Assembly: GCA_009930325.1 (NCBI GenBank)
Contig: RZYO01000017.1
Coordinates: 1 to 34,731 of the forward strand
DNA: 34,731 nt
Direction of reading: 5' to 3'
DNA from: Spirochaetia bacterium
Lineage (GTDB): Bacteria; Spirochaetota; Spirochaetia; Sphaerochaetales; Sphaerochaetaceae
Positions 8,679 through 15,982 of the stretch are shown in pieces. The translations under genes and the position numbers were made by a program. A model generated the notes under the pieces. That model searched no databases. It was not told the DNA's origin and saw only the letters and a program-made list of their open reading frames with translations. The number at the start of each line of letters is the position of its first letter. Position 1 is the first letter of the stretch.

Positions 8679-9980
8679 TTATCCAATTAGGATTTCTTCT
8701 TCTATATAATGGAAACGTTTAGCTGAGCCTCTCCAACTAAAGGCTATGGTTAAAGGCCCAACTCTTCCAATAAACATTAAGAAGATTAAAAAAATCTTAC
8801 TTAAAGCTGATAATTTAGTTGTTATTCCCATAGAAAGTCCAACTGTCGCAAATGCACTTACACATTCAAAGATTACTTCTTCAAAACTAAAAGCATTCCC
8901 TTCTATAGAGAAAATAATACCACCTGTAATTAATATTGCAAACATTGCAAGTGTCGCAACTAAAAATGCTTTAATTATAGAGGAATCTGATATCTTCCTA
9001 TAAAAAGCTTTTACATTACTATGGGTTGGAATTCTTATAATTGACAATATTATTGTAAACATAGTTGTTGTTTTAATACCACCACCTGTTGATCCAGGGG
9101 ATGCTCCTACAAACATTAAAAACATCATTAATACAACACCAGCATTACTTAAATTACCAATATATATTGTATTAAAACCAGCTGTTCTTGCTGTAACACT
9201 TTGGAAAAAAGCTTGTAATAAACTAATTCCATATTCACTGAAGTAAAAATAAAAAGTACCAAAAACTAAAAGGGAGAAAGACATTGTTAATACAATTTTA
9301 GAGTGTGTTCTTAATCTTTTATTCTTTTTAAAAGAAAAAATATCATATATTACAAAAAAACCTAATCCACCAATAATAATTAATATTGCAGTAGTTAAAT
9401 TCATAATTACATTATTACTATAATTTGAAATACTTGTAAAATTACCAAGTAAATCAAAACCAGCATTATTGAATGATGAAATTGAGTGGAAAATTGAAAT
9501 ACCAAGTGCTTTTAAAGGATAATAATCATGTTTAAAAACTTGGTAGAAAATAATAGAACCACTTATTTCACAAATCAAAGAGGTTATAATTACTGTTTTA
9601 ACTAAAGCTCTAATATCAAAACCTCGAATATTATTTAATGAAGTTCTTGCAAGAGATAAATTTGAATATGATAAATTATTTCCTATTATCATTAAAAAGA
9701 AAACTGCAAAAGATGCAAAACCTAGTCCACCTAATTGAATTAAAGTAGCTAATACAATAGAGCCAAAACCTGATAAAGTATTTCCAACATCAATTGTTGA
9801 TAATCCTGTTACACATACTGCACTAGCAGATATGAAAAAGGAATTTACAACACTAATTGTTTTACCACTTTGATGACTAATAGGTAGTAGTAATAAAATA
9901 CCTCCAATAATAATTATTGAAGCAAAGCCAAAAATTAGCCTTAATCCAGGCATTAGCTTTATTTTATGTTTTAATTTCAT
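8679..9980 (-). CDS. ktrB: KtrB/TrkH-type potassium uptake channel subunit
   Basis: A polytopic membrane protein of 433 residues with the fourfold M1-P-M2 organisation of the SKT family; it carries K+ (often with Na+) into the cell. The four selectivity-filter loops are visible as SAVCVTGLS (~53-61), SSFNNAGFD, TARTAGFN and SAFATVGLS, each with its central glycine. The C-terminal segment after the last helix is short, as in KtrB. The gene leads a ktrB-ktrA-gpsA operon. No Shine-Dalgarno precedes the ATG at 9978-9980. Instead a -10 box ends only seven bases upstream, so the message may be leaderless. Confidence 0.92.
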   Translation of the reverse strand: MKLKHKIKLMPGLRLIFGFASIIIIGGILLLLPISHQSGKTISVVNSFFISASAVCVTGLSTIDVGNTLSGFGSIVLATLIQLGGLGFASFAVFFLMIIGNNLSYSNLSLARTSLNNIRGFDIRALVKTVIITSLICEISGSIIFYQVFKHDYYPLKALGISIFHSISSFNNAGFDLLGNFTSISNYSNNVIMNLTTAILIIIGGLGFFVIYDIFSFKKNKRLRTHSKIVLTMSFSLLVFGTFYFYFSEYGISLLQAFFQSVTARTAGFNTIYIGNLSNAGVVLMMFLMFVGASPGSTGGGIKTTTMFTIILSIIRIPTHSNVKAFYRKISDSSIIKAFLVATLAMFAILITGGIIFSIEGNAFSFEEVIFECVSAFATVGLSMGITTKLSALSKIFLIFLMFIGRVGPLTIAFSWRGSAKRFHYIEEEILIG

Positions 9981-9987
9981 AAAACCG

Positions 9988-10016
9988 ATTATAAATGTTT
10001 AGAATAATAAAAACAA
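9988..10016 (-). promoter_or_regulatory. promoter of the ktrB-ktrA-gpsA operon, leaderless spacing
   Basis: On the minus strand TTGTTT (10011-10016) and a perfect TATAAT (9988-9993) are 17 bases apart. Only seven bases (CGGTTTT) lie between the -10 and the ktrB ATG, so initiation would fall at or within a base of the start codon. Confidence 0.6.
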
Positions 10017-10059
10017 GATATAAATTATTTTTAAAATAATTTGATATAACTATAAATAA

Positions 10060-10093
10060 ATTATGGTCTGATTATTAATAATCAAACCATAAT
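10060..10093. terminator. long hairpin after pfp, probable terminator
   Basis: ATTATGGT pairs with ACCATAAT, and after one C/A mismatch the stem continues through TGATTATTAATAATCA, making a nearly perfect 34-base dyad. It lies about 35 bases after the pfp stop on the minus strand and is followed in that direction by TTTATTTAT. It is also upstream of the ktrB promoter, so a regulatory role there cannot be excluded. Confidence 0.55.
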
Positions 10094-10128
10094 ATATTAT
10101 TTTTTTAACTAGCTTTTTAAGAAATATT

Positions 10129-11787
10129 TTATTTTTCTTGTTCTAAAGCCAAAGTTCTTGTTGTTAAATCACAAACACTTTCAGGTCCATAATATTGAAT
10201 AGCACCAGGGAATGTAAAACATGTATCAATTGCCCATTGATCTCTATGAGCTTTAAAGTAATTAAATGGTTTACCATCTAATTCTACTAATGCTTTTTTA
10301 ATAACAGGTTTTTGTTCACCATGTCTTTGTTCCATATTCATCATCATTGTAATTGGAATACCACCAGCTACCCATTGTGAAGCAGGAGCACTTAAATTTT
10401 TAACACTTGATAAATATCCTGATAAACCACTTGCAATAAGCATAAAAGCATTAAATCCTAAACTATAACAATAATCAGCATCAAAATTTGATGGGAAGGC
10501 ACATCTTCCTTCATATCCAAAGAAATGGTTTTGAGCACTAAACTTACCTGTATATGAGCCTTCTTTTTTCATTACTTCTAATTTTTTAGATACCATCTCG
10601 ATTAAAAGTTTATCTGTTTCAATTCTTGATACTTGTACATTTCCATGAGGATCTCTATCCATTAATAATTGCATTTGAATGCTACTTGGAAGAATACTAA
10701 ATACTTCTTTTGATTCTAAAGAAACATTATTCAAAATGAAATTTATTTGATCTTCTGTTTTTGTGAATTTTGAATAATCCTCAGCTTTTTTTGCTAGTAA
10801 ATCATTTAATTCATCAATTAGAGCTTTTACTTCAGGGATAAATTCTACAAGACCTTCAGGAATTATAATTACTCCAAAGTTTAAACCTTTATTTCCTCTG
10901 TTTGCAATAATTGTACTAATATAATCAACTACACCAGAGAGGGAAGTTTTATTTTCTTCAATTTCTTCACTGATTAAACAAACATTAGGTTGAGTTTCAA
11001 GTGCACATTCTAAAGCAATATGTGAAGCACTTCTTCCCATAACTTTTATAAAATGCCAATATTTTTTAGCTGAATTTGCATCTCTTTCAATATTACCAAT
11101 TAATTCACTATATGTTTTTGTTGCAGTATCAAATCCAAAAGAAATTTCAATTGCATCATTTTTTAAGTCACCATCGATAGTTTTTGGACAACCAATTACC
11201 TGAATATTAGCCTTTTGTTGTAAAAAGTATTCAGCTAATACTGCAGCATTAGTATTAGAATCATCACCACCGATAATAACTACTGCACTGATATCATGTT
11301 TTTGACAAGTATTTTTTGCTAATTCAAATTGTTCAATTGTTTCAAGTTTTGTTCTTCCTGAACCAATAATGTCAAAGCCTCCAGTATTTCTAAATGAAGC
11401 TAAATAATCAGCTGTAATTTCCATTGTGTTGTCTTCAATTATACCACTTGGGCCACCTTTAAATCCATAAAGTTTACTTTCTGGATTAGCTTTTTTGAGT
11501 GCATCAAAAAGTCCACTAATTACATTGTGTCCACCAGGAGCTTGTCCACCTGAAAGGATAACGCCAACATTAATTTTCTTTTTAATATCTTCATTGTTAC
11601 CTTTTTCAAAGGATATTTTGTTTAATCCATAAGTGTTAGGAAATAAAGCTTTGATTTGTTCTTGATGAGTAGAAGATTGTGTTACTTCTCCTTTTACAGG
11701 AACTACTTGATCGATTGCTTCTCTTAATATAGCTGGAAGCTTTGGTTGGTACTCATAACGTGCACGTTGTAGAGGTGATAGATCCAT
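10129..11787 (-). CDS. pfp: diphosphate-fructose-6-phosphate 1-phosphotransferase, long form
   Basis: PPi-dependent phosphofructokinase: it reversibly phosphorylates fructose 6-phosphate with pyrophosphate in glycolysis. At 552 residues it is the long clade found in spirochaetes, plants and some anaerobes. The nucleotide/PPi loop [15 protein letters not shown] is at 78-92, GGDDSN at 173-178 and [10 protein letters not shown] at 201-210. The second Asp of GGDD and the Lys of PKTID are the residues that specify pyrophosphate rather than [16 protein letters not shown] (250-262) and [18 protein letters not shown] toward the C terminus bind the sugar phosphate. GGAG is found 11 bases ahead of the ATG. 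It is monocistronic, flanked by a hairpin downstream and a divergent gene upstream. Whether the cell also has an ATP-dependent enzyme is not visible. Confidence 0.95.
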   Translation of the reverse strand: MDLSPLQRARYEYQPKLPAILREAIDQVVPVKGEVTQSSTHQEQIKALFPNTYGLNKISFEKGNNEDIKKKINVGVILSGGQAPGGHNVISGLFDALKKANPESKLYGFKGGPSGIIEDNTMEITADYLASFRNTGGFDIIGSGRTKLETIEQFELAKNTCQKHDISAVVIIGGDDSNTNAAVLAEYFLQQKANIQVIGCPKTIDGDLKNDAIEISFGFDTATKTYSELIGNIERDANSAKKYWHFIKVMGRSASHIALECALETQPNVCLISEEIEENKTSLSGVVDYISTIIANRGNKGLNFGVIIIPEGLVEFIPEVKALIDELNDLLAKKAEDYSKFTKTEDQINFILNNVSLESKEVFSILPSSIQMQLLMDRDPHGNVQVSRIETDKLLIEMVSKKLEVMKKEGSYTGKFSAQNHFFGYEGRCAFPSNFDADYCYSLGFNAFMLIASGLSGYLSSVKNLSAPASQWVAGGIPITMMMNMEQRHGEQKPVIKKALVELDGKPFNYFKAHRDQWAIDTCFTFPGAIQYYGPESVCDLTTRTLALEQEK

Positions 11788-11956
11788 AATTTAATAATCT
11801 CCGATTTTTTGGTTTTGTTTTTACAAGATAACTTGTATTAAAAAGATATTAAAATACAGTAGTAATTTCAAGACTTAATAATAAAAACAAGCACTAGAAC
11901 TAAAGTAAATATTGTATTATTCTACTAAAAATCAATTTGGAGATGTAAATTATTAT

Positions 11957-12508
11957 ATGAAAGTGTTTGTAGATGCTGATTCTTTTTTGAAACAGATGCG
12001 AGATATTGTACTTAGAGCCGCTATAAAAAGAAATTTGGATATAACTTTTGTTGCTGATAGAAGTTTAAAAGATGTGCTAATTGCAAGTGAAAGTCATACT
12101 TCTATTTTAAGAAAAGAAACTCTTAGTAATAATCCAAAAATTGAAAAAGAAGAATTAAAAAAAATCACTAGCTCAATAAAAATGATAATTGTCGAAAGTG
12201 ATAGTGATAGTGCTGATAATATGATTGTGGATTTAGCAAATGAAGGGGATTTAGCGATTACTCATGACATCCCTTTAATTGATAGATTAGCTGAAAAAGG
12301 TGTTTTAGTTCTTGATGATAGGGGAAATGTATTTACAGATAAAAACATAAAAGAAAGACTATCTATTAGAAATGCAATGACTGAACTTAGAAGCTATGGA
12401 ATAAATGTTGAAAAAAACAAGAAGATGGGTTCTAAAGAAGTTAGACTTTTTGCAGATGCCTTTTCAAAAACTTTAGATAAATATAAAGAAGAATTAAGGC
12501 AAAATTAA
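11957..12508 (+). CDS. YaiI/YqxD family (DUF188) PIN-like protein
   Basis: A 183-residue protein of the UPF0178 family, a PIN-domain-like fold of unproven function, perhaps a nuclease. MKVFVDAD opens the domain with paired acidic residues Asp6 and Asp8. SADNMIVD, GDLAITHDIPLIDRLAEKG and LDDRGNVF follow, with ERLSIRNAMTELRSYGI near the end, all matching the family order. It is about 30 residues longer than the common form because of an insertion near residues 45-75, and the usual DACP after the first strand reads DSFL. ATG 11957 was chosen over 11912 because the family begins at MKxFVDAD; the nearest GGAG is 14 bases upstream, longer than ideal. It is divergent from pfp and precedes the LuxR-type gene by 22 bases. 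Confidence 0.85.
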   Translation: MKVFVDADSFLKQMRDIVLRAAIKRNLDITFVADRSLKDVLIASESHTSILRKETLSNNPKIEKEELKKITSSIKMIIVESDSDSADNMIVDLANEGDLAITHDIPLIDRLAEKGVLVLDDRGNVFTDKNIKERLSIRNAMTELRSYGINVEKNKKMGSKEVRLFADAFSKTLDKYKEELRQN

Positions 12509-12519
12509 TCATTTTTTTT

Positions 12520-12525
12520 TATAAT
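12520..12525 (+). promoter_or_regulatory. -10 element abutting the LuxR-type regulator start
   Basis: A perfect TATAAT ends five bases before the ATG at 12531, and no Shine-Dalgarno is present. If used, the transcript would begin at or just inside the start codon. There is no convincing -35 hexamer, so the gene may instead be read from the YaiI-family gene upstream. Confidence 0.35.
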
Positions 12526-12530
12526 TATGT

Positions 12531-13079
12531 ATGAGCAATTCTTATTTAGTTATATATACAAATCAAAAAGATTTAAGAAGTTTGAGAAAATTTGCACTTT
12601 ATTCTTCAATCTATGAACAATGTGTTTTTTTCGATAATAAAAGTCATGTTGATTATGATCAATTTAAAGTATTAATTTATATGACTCATGATTTATTATC
12701 TTTAGTAAAAATTAAATGCAAGTATAAAAAAAATAAGCATTGTCATTTAATATTAGCCGACGGTGAAGATCTAAGTATTTTAAAAACATTAAATGAAGAT
12801 AATTTTATTATTTTAAATAGTGATTGTAGAGTAAGTGAATTTAGAGAAAATTTATTATATTTAAATCCTAAACAAAAAGATGAAATTAATATAACAAAGA
12901 GAGAAAAAGAAATTCTCTCTCTTATCTTAAAAGGTCAAAATAATTATAAAATTGCAAATCAATTAGGAATAAGTGAGCGAACTATAGAGGCCCATAAAAG
13001 AAATATTTATATGAAAATTGGAGTACATTCAATAATTCAATTAACTCTCTGGGCTGTAAATAATAAATTAATCAAATAG
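12531..13079 (+). CDS. LuxR-type regulator with a degenerate receiver-like N terminus
   Basis: A 182-residue predicted transcription factor. The C-terminal domain at about 120-182 is a clear LuxR/GerE helix-turn-helix: ITKREKEILSLILKGQNN, then KIANQLGISERTIEAHKRNIYMKIG. The N-terminal 110 residues alternate strand and helix like a response-regulator receiver (SYLVIYTN, FKVLIYMTH, CHLILAD, NFIILNS), but they lack the paired acidic residues and a clear phospho-acceptor Asp. It may therefore be a pseudo-receiver controlled by protein or ligand binding rather than phosphorylation. The stop overlaps the convergent PfkB-family kinase gene by eight bases. No quorum-sensing synthase or partner kinase is adjacent. 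Targets are unknown. Confidence 0.8.
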   Translation: MSNSYLVIYTNQKDLRSLRKFALYSSIYEQCVFFDNKSHVDYDQFKVLIYMTHDLLSLVKIKCKYKKNKHCHLILADGEDLSILKTLNEDNFIILNSDCRVSEFRENLLYLNPKQKDEINITKREKEILSLILKGQNNYKIANQLGISERTIEAHKRNIYMKIGVHSIIQLTLWAVNNKLIK

Positions 13080-14076
13080 CATAACTTGCTATCATTTGTT
13101 TTGCTTTTTCTAAATTAGCTTCATTAAATTGAGCTCCAATTTGAGATATTATTTCACCGGCCAAAATTGAAGCTATACGACCACATTCACTGATACTATA
13201 ATTATTACAAAGGCCATAAAGGAAGCCTGCAGCATAAACATCTCCAGCACCTGTTGTGTCTACAGGGTTTACTGAACCATGAACAGGAACAATAAATATT
13301 TCTCCTTTGTGAGAAATAATTGATCCTTTAATTCCATTTTTTACTATAGCTGTTTCACATATTTGCCCTAATATTTTACAATTTTCAATAGGGTCTTCAT
13401 TTCCAAACATAATTTTAGCTTCTTCTCTATTTGCAAAAATTATATCTATTTCTTTTTTAGCTAAATCTAAGAAAATTTCCTTATATCGAGCTACAGCAAA
13501 AGGATCAGCTATATCGAAAACTACCTTTGTATTTGATTCTTTACAAAGTCTTAGTGCTTTTTTAATTGCATTTTTTTGATTTTCTGTATCCCACATATAT
13601 CCAGTAAAATAGAAATAAGAAGCTTTTTTAACACTTTCTTCATTTACATCATTTTCATTAAATAATCTATTAGCACAAAGATAAGTATTCATTGTTCTTT
13701 CACTATCTGGAGTATCAAAAATTATAGAAGAACCTGTTGCTTGATTACAATCTATTAGCTCATCTTTAGTATTGAATTTTTTTAAATTATTATGGTAATT
13801 TTTTCCAAATTCATCGTTTCCGACTTTTCCAGCTAGAATTGTATCAATACCTAGCATAGACAAAGCAATTATTGTGTTAGGACAAGATCCACCACAAGAA
13901 TAAACTTTAGATTTATCTTTTATAAAATCAATTAATATTTCTCTAAAATCGGCATCTATTAATTGCATAATACCTTTAGTAAGATTTAACTTTTCTAAAT
14001 CTTCATATTCAACACTTGTGATAATATCAATTAAAGTATTACCAATTCCATAGACTATTGCTTTATCTTTTTCCAT
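13072..14076 (-). CDS. PfkB-family kinase, adenosine-kinase-like
   Basis: A ribokinase/PfkB superfamily enzyme of 334 residues that phosphorylates a sugar or nucleoside. Visible elements are the glycine pair in SCGGSCPNTIIALSMLG (60-76), GKVGNDEFG (83-91), the lid segment TPDSERTMNTYL (122-133), and DTTGAGD at 273-279 with catalytic base Asp279. The SERTMNTY stretch and NTIIALSMLG resemble bacterial adenosine-kinase-like members, but substrate assignment from motifs alone is weak; fructose or another sugar is possible. ATG 14076 was chosen; a longer TTG form (14112) would run through the promoter. There is no Shine-Dalgarno, and a promoter with leaderless spacing sits just upstream. Its 3' end overlaps the LuxR-type gene by eight bases, antisense. 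Confidence 0.82.
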   Translation of the reverse strand: MEKDKAIVYGIGNTLIDIITSVEYEDLEKLNLTKGIMQLIDADFREILIDFIKDKSKVYSCGGSCPNTIIALSMLGIDTILAGKVGNDEFGKNYHNNLKKFNTKDELIDCNQATGSSIIFDTPDSERTMNTYLCANRLFNENDVNEESVKKASYFYFTGYMWDTENQKNAIKKALRLCKESNTKVVFDIADPFAVARYKEIFLDLAKKEIDIIFANREEAKIMFGNEDPIENCKILGQICETAIVKNGIKGSIISHKGEIFIVPVHGSVNPVDTTGAGDVYAAGFLYGLCNNYSISECGRIASILAGEIISQIGAQFNEANLEKAKQMIASYAI

Positions 14077-14083
14077 AACGATA

Positions 14084-14112
14084 AAAATATTACAAAAAAA
14101 AGTAATATTCAA
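14084..14112 (-). promoter_or_regulatory. promoter of the PfkB-family kinase, leaderless spacing
   Basis: On the minus strand TTGAAT (14107-14112) and TATTTT (14084-14089) are separated by 17 bases, and only seven bases (TATCGTT) separate the -10 from the ATG. The arrangement copies that at ktrB, including a missing ribosome site. Confidence 0.45.
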
Positions 14113-14168
14113 GATAATTTTTAAATTAAATTAATTTTTATATATTATTAATGGTATTTTGAAATATA

Positions 14169-14191
14169 ACCACTACAAAAAATGTAGTGGT
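14169..14191 (-). terminator. hairpin after asnS, probable terminator
   Basis: A perfect 9-base stem (ACCACTACA/TGTAGTGGT) with a five-base homopolymer loop lies 24 bases beyond the asnS stop. The downstream T tract on the minus strand is interrupted (TATATTTC), so efficiency is uncertain. Confidence 0.65.
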
Positions 14192-14214
14192 AAATATTTG
14201 AAATTTATAATTAT

Positions 14215-15603
14215 TTAGAAATCAGCATTTCCAACTGTTCTTGGGTAAGGAATAACGTCTCTAATATTTTGAACACCTGTTACATATTGAACAATTCTTT
14301 CAAAACCAAGACCAAAGCCAGCATGAGGAACAGTACCATATTTTCTTAAATCTAAGTACCACCAATAATCTTTTTCATCCAAATCTAATTCTTTCATTCT
14401 TTTTTTAAGAGTTTCTAAATCTGATTCTCTTTCACTTCCGCCGATAATTTCACCAAGACGTGGTACTAATACATCCATACCTCTAACAGTTTTATTATCT
14501 TCATTGAGTTTCATATAGAAAGCTTTTATTTCTTTTGGATAGTCAGTCACAATTACTGGAGACTTGCAATAAACTTCTGTTAGATATCGTTCATGTTCAG
14601 TTTGTAAATCCGAACCCCATTCAACAGGGTATTCAAAAGCATCATTATTTTGGGATAGTACATCTATAGCTTCAGTATAAGTCATATGAGCAAATGGTGC
14701 ATTAACAACTGCTTCCAAATTTTCTTTTACACCTTTTTCGACAAAATTAGAAAAGAAATTCATATCTTCTTCACATTCATTTAATACCTTATTTAATAAA
14801 TATTTTAAGAAATCTTCAGCAACTTGCATATCTAATTTAAGATCACAGAATGCCATTTCAGGTTCAATCATCCAGAATTCAGCTAAGTGACGTTTTGTAT
14901 TTGAGTTTTCTGCTCTAAATGTTGGTCCAAAAGTATAAATGTTTTTTAATGCCATTGCATAAGTTTCACCTTCTAATTGTCCACTTACAGTCAAATTTGC
15001 CATTTTCCCAAAGAAGTCTTTAGAATAATCAACATTTCCTTCTTCAGTTTTAGGTACATTGTTTAAATCAAGAGTAGTTACTTGGAACATTTCTCCGGCA
15101 CCTTCACAGTCGCTAGTACTAATTAGAGGAGTATTAACATATACAAAATCGTTCTTTTGAAAAAATTCATGTACTCCAAAAGCTAAAGTGTTTCTTACAC
15201 GCATAACAGCGCTAATTAAATTTGTTCTTGCTCTTAAGTGACCAATTTCTCTCAAATATTCAATACTATGACGTTTTTTTTGAAGAGGGTAATCTGAGCC
15301 AGCTTCACCTAATATTGTTATATCAGTGCTTTGCATTTCTACAGCTTGGTTACCACCTTCGCTCTTTACAATAATACCACGAGCTACAATAGAAGCCCCT
15401 GTATTAATCTTAGTTAGAACATCACTATTATTATTAAGGTTTGCCTTATCGATAACAATTTGCAAACCCTTGAGACACGAACCATCGTTAAGCTCAAGGA
15501 AGCATACGTTTTTGCTATCACGTTTTGTTTTTACCCAACCTTCTGCAATTACTACTTCAGTACTTGGGGTTTTCATTAATAAATCTTTTATTCTATCATT
15601 CAT
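14215..15603 (-). CDS. asnS: asparaginyl-tRNA synthetase
   Basis: A class IIb aminoacyl-tRNA synthetase that charges tRNA-Asn. An N-terminal OB-fold anticodon-binding domain (about 15-105) is followed by the catalytic core. Motif 1 lies around FFQKNDFVYVNTPLIS (147-162), then DCEGAGEMF, motif 2 is FRAENSNTKRHLAEFW (229-244), and motif 3 is GFGLGFERIV (429-438). EGAGEMF and the RHLAEFWMIE pattern distinguish AsnS from AspRS and LysRS. The length of 462 residues is standard. An AAGGAG ribosome site precedes the ATG at 15601-15603. The presence of AsnRS means Asn-tRNA can be made directly without the GatCAB transamidation route. Confidence 0.97.
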   Translation of the reverse strand: MNDRIKDLLMKTPSTEVVIAEGWVKTKRDSKNVCFLELNDGSCLKGLQIVIDKANLNNNSDVLTKINTGASIVARGIIVKSEGGNQAVEMQSTDITILGEAGSDYPLQKKRHSIEYLREIGHLRARTNLISAVMRVRNTLAFGVHEFFQKNDFVYVNTPLISTSDCEGAGEMFQVTTLDLNNVPKTEEGNVDYSKDFFGKMANLTVSGQLEGETYAMALKNIYTFGPTFRAENSNTKRHLAEFWMIEPEMAFCDLKLDMQVAEDFLKYLLNKVLNECEEDMNFFSNFVEKGVKENLEAVVNAPFAHMTYTEAIDVLSQNNDAFEYPVEWGSDLQTEHERYLTEVYCKSPVIVTDYPKEIKAFYMKLNEDNKTVRGMDVLVPRLGEIIGGSERESDLETLKKRMKELDLDEKDYWWYLDLRKYGTVPHAGFGLGFERIVQYVTGVQNIRDVIPYPRTVGNADF

Positions 15604-15629
15604 TATAGTTGCTCCTTGAAATTTCTGTC

Positions 15630-15659
15630 ATTATCAAACTTAATAAGCCAATCAGTCAA
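15630..15659 (-). promoter_or_regulatory. promoter of asnS
   Basis: On the minus strand TTGACT (15654-15659) and GATAAT (15630-15635) are 18 bases apart, each one mismatch from consensus. Transcription would begin about 20 bases before the ATG, leaving room for the AAGGAG site. Confidence 0.6.
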
Positions 15660-15703
15660 GGTGTTTTATTAAAAATATACTATTTTAAACTTAAAAAAAC
15701 ACC
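15660..15703. repeat. inverted repeat abutting the asnS -35 box
   Basis: GGTGTTTTATTAA (15660-15672) pairs with TTAAAAAAACACC (15691-15703) at 12 of 13 positions around an 18-base AT-rich centre. It begins at the base next to the asnS -35 hexamer, the position of an activator or repressor site. The rest of the 379-base asnS/acyl-CoA synthetase 2 spacer holds the palindrome at 15913 and otherwise only featureless AT-rich sequence. Confidence 0.4.
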
Positions 15704-15912
15704 TAATTTAATATCATATTATTTATCTTAAAAATCACAATTTTAGTTGGTAAATATTTACACAATTCAATAATTCTTTTCTATAATATTTATTATAATA
15801 AATAGATTTTATAAATCTTCACAAAAAATACATAAATCTTATTATATGTATAAAAACAATCTTAAAATGCAAGAAAACCAATAGTTAAAGTTTTTTTTGA
15901 CAAAATTAAATA

Positions 15913-15934
15913 AATATGTCAATATTGACATATT
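15913..15934. repeat. 22-base perfect palindrome upstream of acyl-CoA synthetase 2
   Basis: Each half reads AATATGTCAAT outward-in and the two halves match at all 11 positions with no spacer. It contains a TTGACA hexamer (15925-15930) that could be a -35 box, followed 16 bases later by TAAAAC. It ends 48 bases before the synthetase ATG. A dimeric repressor bound here would cover such a promoter. The binding protein is not identifiable from this window. Confidence 0.6.
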
Positions 15935-15982
15935 GACTAGTAAGTGTAAAACAATTAATTTAAACACATATAGGAGTTACAT

